Assembly (NCBI GenBank): GCA_030685235.1
Contig: MU839107.1
Location: 248,001 to 312,000, forward strand
DNA length: 64,000 nucleotides
Source of the DNA: Copromyces sp. CBS 386.78
Lineage: Eukaryota; Ascomycota; Sordariomycetes; Sordariales; Sordariaceae
Reading direction: 5' to 3'
Below, piece by piece: positions 56,851 to 64,000 of the stretch. Numbering within the stretch: position 1 is the first letter of the stretch; every line of letters begins with the position of its first letter. Both the position numbers and the translations under genes were made by a program. The notes under the pieces are model-generated. The model searched no databases and was not told where the DNA came from. It saw only the letters and a program-made list of their open reading frames with translations.

Positions 56851-58611
56851 ATGTCGCAACAACAGCTCTCGCGGCTTCTCCCTCTGCCGGACGAAGACCT
56901 CAAGCAGGTGTTAGACTACGCCTCGACGCTCTCCAAGACCGAAGCCATTGACCACTTTACAAACCTGCTCGGCGACTCTCCCGCCGTCATCGATTTTATC
57001 TCTACCTTTAACTCTCGTCGCGCCGATCCGAAAGCGCCCTCGAAAGCGCCTGCCCCGTCTTCTTCTGCTGCCCGAACACCGTCAGCACCAAGCTCAGCAC
57101 AGAACTCGGCTCCGAATTCAGACATCGATCGAGTCCCCAAGAGCCAGCGAAAACCTCTGAAAAAGAAGGCACCACTACAAGCCCAACCTTCTCGACAAGT
57201 CACAAACTTTGCCCTCGCACCAGGGACCAAGGCTTACAACAAGAAGGATGCGGATCTCGAATACATCTCGGCGGCGGTCAGGTCGAAGCCGGCAACACCA
57301 TCGAACGAGCAAGCGGGAGGGCCGAGCAAACCGCCACCACCGTCCAAGTCTACCGCGCAAGTCGCTCAACCGATACCGCGACCACCACCATCAGCCCATG
57401 GGACATTAGTATCCGACCTAGGCAAGCCAAAGCCCAAGTCCAACCCCGTTTCCCGAACCTCGACACCCGGCCCGAGCAATGGCAAAAACGCTGCCACCAA
57501 GATCTCCATAGCAGGCGGCACCCCCATGCACGGCGCCTCCACCGCCCTCTCCGACCTCGACGACGCGATCCGGCAACTCGAAATAACCACCAACCCGACA
57601 CACACGTCCAACTCGGCCTCGGGCATCGCCTCGCGCCGGTGCAACTGCGTCGCAGCCCGCCATCCCCTCTTGGCCGCCGCTCCGAACTGTCTAAACTGCG
57701 GCAAAGTCATTTGCGTCAAAGAAGGTCTGGGACCTTGCACCTTCTGCAACCACCCGTTGCTCTCCCCATCCGAAATCCAGCAAATGATCAAAGAGCTCAA
57801 AGCCGAGCGCGGCCGGGAGAAGATGGCAGCCGACCGCGCAGCCAACAGGAAAGCCGATGTCGGAGCCGTGCCGAAACCGTTTGCTCGACCGAGGGGGTAC
57901 GGTGATGAATACGAGGATGCACCTACTCTACAAGAAGCTGCTGCTAAGCAACAACAACAACAACAATCACAACAAGCGCAAGCGCAATCAGCCAAACAAA
58001 AAGCCATCGAGCAGCGTGACAAGCTGTTAAACTTTCAAGCGGAAAATGCCCAGCGCACAACGGTGCGGGACGAAGCGGCCGACTTTGACGTTAGCGCAAT
58101 GGGAGGCAGCATGTGGGCTTCACCGGAGGAGAGGGCTTTGGCCCTGAAAAAGCAGCAGAAGTTGATGCGGGAGATGGAGTGGAACGCCCGTCCTGAATAC
58201 GAAAAGAGGCAGCAGGTGGTTAGCATTGATCTGGTGGGGAAGAAGGTTCTCCGAAAAGTGACGACGGTGCAGAGACCTGCTACTCCCGAGCAGTCCGATG
58301 CTGAGGAAAACCATGGGCCCAGTGTATACCATGTTGCGCCCGCGCAGCGGACGAGCGGCGGTGGTGGTGCGTTTAGCAAGAATCCGTTGTTGGGAGGCAT
58401 GATTAAACCTGTTTATGAACCAGCAGAAACAAAGGAAAAGGGGGTGGAGTTGGAAGGCAGGAGGGATAAGAGTACGAGGTGGAGGAGGGTGCAGGATGAT
58501 CAGCATGATAACGAGGCGGTCATTTTGGATGGAGGGATTTACGGTGGTGGTGGTGCAAGGAGCGGGAGTCAGCAGGATACAAAGACGGATGATGAGCCTG
58601 CTTGTGGTTGA
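56851..58611 (+). CDS. TRIP4/ASC-1-type C2HC5 zinc-finger protein
   Basis: Animal TRIP4 (ASC-1) is part of the ASC complex in transcription and ribosome rescue; fungal relatives (yeast Rqt4) work in ribosome quality-control triggering. Single exon of 586 residues from the ATG at 56851 (MSQQQLSRLLPLPDEDLKQV); the frame is open further upstream but without an ATG. The N-terminal helical region (QVLDYASTLSKTEAIDHFTN, LLGDSPAVIDFI) resembles the UBA/CUE-like start of the family. The zinc finger is near 262-303: CNCVAARHPLL, CLNCGKVICVKEG, CTFCNHPLL, giving the C2HC5 pattern. A Gln-rich coiled segment follows (about 365-395), then ADFDVSAMGGSMWASPEERA, conserved in the family. The ASCH domain of animal ASC-1 is absent. 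Confidence 0.85.
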   Translation: MSQQQLSRLLPLPDEDLKQVLDYASTLSKTEAIDHFTNLLGDSPAVIDFISTFNSRRADPKAPSKAPAPSSSAARTPSAPSSAQNSAPNSDIDRVPKSQRKPLKKKAPLQAQPSRQVTNFALAPGTKAYNKKDADLEYISAAVRSKPATPSNEQAGGPSKPPPPSKSTAQVAQPIPRPPPSAHGTLVSDLGKPKPKSNPVSRTSTPGPSNGKNAATKISIAGGTPMHGASTALSDLDDAIRQLEITTNPTHTSNSASGIASRRCNCVAARHPLLAAAPNCLNCGKVICVKEGLGPCTFCNHPLLSPSEIQQMIKELKAERGREKMAADRAANRKADVGAVPKPFARPRGYGDEYEDAPTLQEAAAKQQQQQQSQQAQAQSAKQKAIEQRDKLLNFQAENAQRTTVRDEAADFDVSAMGGSMWASPEERALALKKQQKLMREMEWNARPEYEKRQQVVSIDLVGKKVLRKVTTVQRPATPEQSDAEENHGPSVYHVAPAQRTSGGGGAFSKNPLLGGMIKPVYEPAETKEKGVELEGRRDKSTRWRRVQDDQHDNEAVILDGGIYGGGGARSGSQQDTKTDDEPACG

Positions 58612-59926
58612 GTCAGTGAGTGTCGGGTGGTCTGCCTTTGTGACTACCAAGCCAAGATAGAGAATGTGAATGGTATATTCTCGAGCTTGTGGATGGGATC
58701 ATGGCGATGCCAAAGGGTAAGAATCGCCCAGAGGTGTGTGTGTGTGATATCAGATCTTTCTGTCTTTCTTTTTTTTTTTTTTTTTTTTTTTTTGGTTCAA
58801 GGTGTCTGTCTTACTCAGACTCTCAGGGTGTGTGTGTACCCCCATTCTTGATCCTCAGCCCAAGTGGAAGTCGTCATGCCCTGAAATCAAACGACGAACA
58901 ACTCGTTCATCCAATAACATGTCAACGATAAGCAAAGGCGGAGCCCCACGTGTCTCTGCACTCTGTGCCCACCCCCCGCAGTCTAGACTTAACCATCTCC
59001 TTGAGGGGCAGGGGCAGCGCGCGCCCATCAGCCACTGGCATTAAGGTCTGATTCCGTCATGAGATTGGATAACAAAGTCATCCAGTGGCCAATGGGGTGA
59101 TGAGAAATGATAGATAGGAAGCGTGGTGGCGGTGGCCGATAGCGGGTACGGGTTTCTTTGATGTGGAAAGGAGAGGAGAGAATAATGAACGACACAATTG
59201 GAACTTTGGAAGACGAATACGCCACTCTATTCTGCGTGGGAAAGGAAGGGGATAGAATTATAGAGGAAACACCAGAAGTCAGAATAAGCATGTACATCCC
59301 CACGGCGGGAGATCAGAGGTCAACAGCGCAGTAGTACCGGTAGTGTGTCACCTCAGTGGGCCGATGACCGGTGGAAGCGAAAGCAACCATGTCTGTCTAG
59401 GTACCATTTCATAAGGTATCTAGCCAAGGGTCTCAGCTATAAGAAAAACAAAGTGACCCGACTGGAGGTACCTTTTCAATCCCCGTCCCTTATCTCCACC
59501 GCCTAAAAAAGTCCAGACCAAGACAGACCCGCGCAGTAACATGTTCGGACGGGATCGGATGAGAACGTCAAAGTTACGAGCTACATACGCTGGCAGTATC
59601 TCGCTTTCCAGACCGCATCGCATACTGTGATGCTGAAGCGAATTCCTTATCTTTGACCGTTCCCGTCGCCAAACGCGCGCCGTCTTTTTCTCTCTCACTC
59701 TTATCTCCTCGTCCTCCTCCTCTCTCCATTATTCTTTGTTCTTGTCACCAAGGTTTTGCACACGTTCAAGATTTGGAACGTGATTGTTTCTTTGTTATTG
59801 CGACTGCGACTTGCGACTACTTGCAAAGGCTGGCGAGGTGTTTGGACTTTCCTTGCGACATCATACTATACCAATACAAGACCATTACAGACCTAATACT
59901 TACGACACAACAACCACATCATCACA
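58612..59926. other. Intergenic region upstream of glutamine synthetase
   Basis: A T-rich tract of about 25 at 58769-58793 follows the zinc-finger gene. The second half holds the promoter of glutamine synthetase with three GATA sites. No gene seen. Confidence 0.6.
59490..59706. promoter_or_regulatory. Three GATA-factor sites upstream of glutamine synthetase
   Basis: TTATCT (AGATAA on the other strand) occurs at 59490-59495, 59647-59652 and 59701-59706, 300-510 bp before the main ATG. In Neurospora the GATA factor NIT2 activates nitrogen genes through clustered sites of this type. Use of these copies is inferred from their clustering and from the target gene. Confidence 0.45.
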
Positions 59927-60001
59927 ATGGTTCGTCACCGCTCCATCAAAACCAGTAGACTGCCAAACCAAACAACCAAGGAGCACACACAAGTTAACAA
60001 G

Positions 60002-61623
60002 ATGGATCAAACACAGGCTACCAAGGAGTCCTTCGCCTCCAATGCCGCCGGCTTGGCCAAGTTCCGCCATCTTGACCAGCGCGGCAAGAGTGCGTTTACC
60101 TAGAGGTACCCCTACATGAGCAAAACTGACAATTGCAAACAGTCATGGCCGAGTACATCTGGATCGATGCTGAGGGTATGTACCATTCCACCAGAATGAA
60201 CATCAAGAATTCTAAATAACAGACTGTCATACCTACAGGCAACACCCGCTCCAAGTCTCGCGTACGTCTTATTATCGCACCCCTGCTCGGGATCAGACAG
60301 CCCGAAACTAACTTGATCACCATAAACAGACGCTCGATGAAAAGGCAGAGGGCCAGTACAAGCCCGAGGAGCTCCCCATCTGGAACTTTGACGGCAGCTC
60401 AACAGGCCAAGCCCCTGGTGAGGACTCGGACGTTTACTTGTAAGCCACCTAAAAATGATGAAACAGGGAACATCAGGTACTGACCACCATCACCCGTGCA
60501 GGAAGCCCGTCGCCGTGTACCCAGATCCTTTCCGTCCTCCCAACAGTAAGCCACCAGCAGCGCTCATCTTACGCCTCTGACTGCACATGGCTAACCGCAT
60601 GCAGACATCCTCGTCCTCGCCGAATGCTGGGATGCTGATGGCACCCCCAACAAGTACAACCACCGCCACGAGTGCGCCAAGCTCATGGAGCTTCACGCCA
60701 AGCACGAGCCTTGGTTCGGTCTCGAGCAAGAATACACCCTCCTCGATTTGAACGATCGTCCCTATGGTTGGCCTCAAAACGGTATGTATGCCCTTTCCAT
60801 CCATGGGCTCCTGCACGTCATGCCATATGCAGACAGACACTAACAACAACATGTACGCAGGCTACCCCGCCCCCCAAGGTCCTTACTACTGCGGTGTTGG
60901 CGCCGGCAAGGTCGTCCAGCGCGATATCGTCGAAGCGCACTACCGCGCCTGTCTCTACGCCGGCGTCAAGATCTCGGGAACCAACGCCGAAGTCATGCCT
61001 GCCCAATGGGAGTTCCAAGTCGGCCCCTGCGTCGGCATCGAGATGGGTGACCAGCTCTGGCTCGCCCGCTTCTTGCTGCACCGCGTAGCCGAGGAGTTTG
61101 CCGCCAAGGTGTCGGTCGATCCCAAGCCCATCCCTGGCGACTGGAACGGTGCCGGTCTGCACTCCAACTTTTCGACGGCCGAGATGAGGAAGGAGGGCGG
61201 CATGAAGTATATCGAGGCGGCCATCAAGAAGTTGGAAGGGAGGCATAAGGAGCATATCGCTGGTGAGTTTGCCCGATTTATCTCGATGGTGATCAAGAGC
61301 TAACAAAGAGGGGAAACACAGTCTACGGCGAAGGCAACGAGAAGCGTCTCACGGGCCGTCACGAGACGGGCGCCATCGACACCTTCACCTACGGCGTGGC
61401 CAACCGTGGCGCGTCCATTCGTATCCCTCGCGAGTGCGCGGCAAAGGGGTACGGTTACTTTGAGGATCGTCGTCCTGCTTCCAACGCGGATCCTTATTCC
61501 ATTACTGGCATTATCAGTACGTTGCCCTCCTCTCTTATCGTCTTCTTCTCTGATGGGTGCTGACAATTGTTGACAGTGGAAACCTGCTTCGGTGCGATCG
61601 ACGATGATGCGGTTGAGGCTTAG
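60002..61623 (+). CDS. Glutamine synthetase (type II, eukaryotic)
   Basis: Makes glutamine from glutamate, ammonia and ATP; central to nitrogen assimilation. Nine exons: 60002-60089, 60143-60175, 60239-60261, 60330-60439, 60502-60545, 60605-60781, 60861-61262, 61322-61516, 61577-61623. The product is 372 residues, normal for the family. Exon 3 is only 23 nt (NTRSKSR). Family motifs: [18 protein letters not shown], the active-site EQEYTL and [11 protein letters not shown], the ATP-site [15 protein letters not shown] and [11 protein letters not shown]. The end [17 protein letters not shown] is rebuilt across the last intron. Another ATG at 59927 is in frame and would add 25 residues (MVRHRSIKTSRLPNQTTKEH), basic and Ser/Thr-rich. 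I prefer 60002 because the family starts near the FRHLDQRGK segment. Neurospora has more than one GS gene; which this matches I cannot say. Confidence 0.96.
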
Positions 61624-62395
61624 ATAGGTTTGTCCATTCGAGACAGGTTAGGACTTTGGAACGAGAAATGAGGTTGGGTTGGGGACAAGGATGACAGTTC
61701 CGGGATACAGTACGGACGGATTGATGGATAATGACGGGTTATGGATGATGAAGATAATTCGAACAATGGACAAGACAAGGCACAATGGTTGGTTGGCGGG
61801 TATGGGTGTACGGGGTGACTTGGAGTCATTTGAATTTGCAGTATTCTTTCTCTTGAACAGGCTAGATGCAATGCGGAATAAACAAAGTTCAAACTCATGA
61901 CAGCCCCTTCTTGTCTGTGACAGTCATGCTTGAGGTGGGCTTGTCACGTTGAAAACGGGGTTAAATTTATTCAGAGTAGCATCGCTGAAGTGGTTGGAGC
62001 CAAGAACTTGCACTTTTGTGGATCAAGCACCCCAACAACAATTTCGACCCTCACGTTAACCGAAAAGAAAAGACGAATAACCTAAGACAGCTTGGATGAT
62101 TGAACACAGCCAATTCAACCCAAAAAAGACTCGTACTTATATTACAGAGATGAACCTCGGCTCGTTCCCCCGTCATTGGAGAGACATGCCGAGACCACTG
62201 TAGATAAGCGCCAGACTAACCCCGCATCGCACTACCGGGATGGGGTAACATCCGACGCCGATGTCGCCCGAGTATTTTCCGTCGTGAGTTTGGGGTATTC
62301 TTTATCCTTTCTCATCAACATCATCACCCATCCAGCCAAAAGGGATACGGATATATCAACATTAACACCACGGCAACCAGAGCAAGGCCGTCACA
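61624..62395. other. Intergenic region between glutamine synthetase and the dehydrogenase
   Basis: Holds the 3' UTR of the first gene and the promoter of the second. No coding frame supported. Confidence 0.6.
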
Positions 62396-63756
62396 ATGAC
62401 ACTCATCAAAGTCCCAAAGTTCGATGATGAAACCAAAAACAACCCAACCCTCAAAAACCACAAACTCGTCATCCTCACCCCCTGGGCTCCTCCACCGAAC
62501 TACATCGCCTCTCTCCAGCAAAAGTTTCCCGACTTGGTGGTTGAATACCACGTCCCACCCCAATCCGAATGGACCCAACCCGGATCCGAGAGCTCTTCTC
62601 CGTTCCCCATCGAGCAGTGGAAAGACGTCACCATGCTCTTGACCTTCACCTACCTGCCCCAACCAACAGATGCGCCGAAGCTGCAGTATGTTCAGCTCAT
62701 CAGTGCGGGGGCGAACCATATTTTGGATCATCCGCTTTTTAGGGAGAGAGAGGAGGTGGAGTTTTGTACGGCTAATGGGGTTCATGGGTTTGTTTTTTTG
62801 TTTTTCTTTTCTTCTTCAATCCCATCCATGCCACTTTGACTTGCCTCTCTTTTGGCTGGCTACCCCATTCGTCCATCCACCTTCCGCACTCTCCAAAGTC
62901 CCCGATCCAGCTACCTTAGGTAGAGAAACAGCTGAGGAACTGACAACGAAGCAACACCAGCCCCCAAATCTCCGAATGGCTCCTCCTCACTTACCTTTCC
63001 TTCAACCACCGGCTCCCGCACTACCTCTCCCTGCAGCAACGCGCCCACTGGTCCCGCGGCAACTTCGACTCCATCGAGGACGCCACCGCCAAAACCGTCG
63101 GCATCCTGGGCTACGGCGCCATCGGCCGCCAGACGGCCCGTCTGGCCGTAGCCATGGGCATGCGCGTGCACGCCTACACGCTGCACGCGCGCCCGACGCC
63201 GGAATCACGCAAAGATGGCGGCGGATGGGCCCCCGCGGGCATGGGCGATCCCGAAGGTGTCTTTCCGTCTCGGTGGTTCTCTGGCGGCAGCAAGGAGGAC
63301 TTGCACAAGTTTCTGGCAAGTGGGTTGGATCTGTTGGTGGTGGCGACACCGCTTACCCCCGGTACCAAGCACCTGCTCGGCAAAGAAGAGTTTGAGATCT
63401 TGTACAACTCTTCACCTCCAGTGACATTCACAGACGAAACCGGCCACAGCGAGCCAAGAGGTAGGACTTTTGTGTCGAACGTTGCGCGCGGGCCCGTGAT
63501 AAGCACGGATGATCTTATTGATGCGCTTGAGGGCGGGTTGATACGCGGCGCGGCGCTGGATGTTACGGACCCGGAACCGTTGCCGGATGGTCACCGGTTG
63601 TGGAGCACCAGGAATGTGATTCTCACGCCGCATGTTAGTGGAGCGTCTACGAGGTATAATGAGAGGGTGCTGGCGATATTGGAGGAGAATCTGGGGAGGT
63701 TGGGCAGGGGGGAGGAGGGGTTGGTTAATAAGGTTAGTAGGAGGGAGGGGTATTGA
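62396..63756 (+). CDS. D-isomer-specific 2-hydroxyacid dehydrogenase
   Basis: NAD(P)-dependent oxidoreductase acting on D-2-hydroxyacids, probably cytosolic. Two exons, 62396-62787 and 62961-63756, give 395 residues. The 173-nt intron (donor GTTTGT, weaker than usual; acceptor ACCAG) rebuilds VHGPQISEWLLLT, a conserved motif, which supports the junction. The nucleotide-binding loop is GILGYGAIGRQTA (GxGxxG), followed by the Rossmann strand. Catalytic residues: Arg in FVSNVARGPVIS, Glu in LDVTDPEPLPDGH, His in VILTPHVSG. An insert of about 35 residues (ESRKDGGGWAPAGMGDPEGV) follows the NAD-binding strand, and a second follows EILYNSS. Substrate cannot be told: glyoxylate, hydroxypyruvate and others are possible. 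Codon use shifts towards G-ending codons near the 3' end. Confidence 0.9.
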
Positions 63757-64000
63757 ATGGCCCACGAGGGGAGGGACGGGATGGGATGGGATGGCTATTG
63801 TAGGTTTGTATGTGGGATCATGACGGTGAGCTTTAGAATAGGCTGATGGGTCAATGCGTGTGTGTGTTTAGTAAGCTGTAAGGCTGGTGGGAGAAGGGAA
63901 TGGAGCGAGGGCATTAATTAGCTCAGCGACTTCTTCCAAGATGAATGAAAGAGAGTACTTAGCATCCAGCACATAATATCCAATATGTCTTTCTCGGGAG
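63757..64000. other. Downstream flank, no gene seen
   Basis: A short stretch after the dehydrogenase stop codon with (GGGAT)n near 63777-63791. Nothing else supported. Confidence 0.6.

Noticed and set aside
62670..63395. 241-codon plus-strand frame across the dehydrogenase intron
   Set aside because: Different frame from both dehydrogenase exons; reads through the intron and lacks the Rossmann motif.

Overview
The window is nuclear DNA from a filamentous ascomycete, most likely Sordariaceae (Neurospora/Sordaria). Short introns (about 53-230 nt) have GTRNGT donors and CTAAC-type branch sites. Zn2Cys6 regulators and a PTH11-like rhodopsin-fold receptor are present. The pyruvate dehydrogenase E2 protein, as I recall the Neurospora crassa homologue, matches it closely and has the same 458-residue length. 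I see no rRNA, tRNA, CRISPR array, telomere repeat or intact transposon, and no broad AT-rich RIP block. Intergenic DNA is rich in microsatellites, homopolymers and TACCTAGGTA/GGTACC palindromes.

Left part (1-14 kb): a minus-strand seven-helix receptor-like gene (1500-3129), then 6.6 kb without a convincing gene, then an orphan lineage-specific gene (9860-11805) with an in-frame TAG and a decayed relative of it 3 kb downstream (13080-13634).

Housekeeping block (14.6-34 kb): two divergent pairs. The first is FIP1 (mRNA 3' processing) with the FG nucleoporin NUP49. The second is RNA polymerase III subunit RPC31 with the proteasome assembly chaperone HSM3. A large SEC7-type Arf GEF on the minus strand follows, then mitochondrial PDH E2 on the plus strand.

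Regulatory and accessory part (35-55 kb): a gene joining a Zn2Cys6 cluster to a tandem array of transposase/Psq-like helix-turn-helix repeats (34967-37428), a conventional large Zn2Cys6 transcription factor (41961-45391), a 1366-residue single-pass membrane protein with histidine-rich repeats (47655-51979), a weak minus-strand candidate gene (53561-54500) and a small secreted cysteine-containing protein (54575-55177).

Right end (56.8-64 kb): a TRIP4/ASC-1-type C2HC5 zinc-finger protein, glutamine synthetase in nine exons with three upstream GATA sites, and a D-2-hydroxyacid dehydrogenase. The window closes in intergenic DNA.

The least-explained items are the Zn-cluster plus HTH-array protein, the His-rich membrane protein, the orphan gene with its stop codon and relic, and a 51-nt near-perfect hairpin at 606-656. 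Exon boundaries were read by eye from splice consensus and frame continuity. No transcript or database evidence was available.
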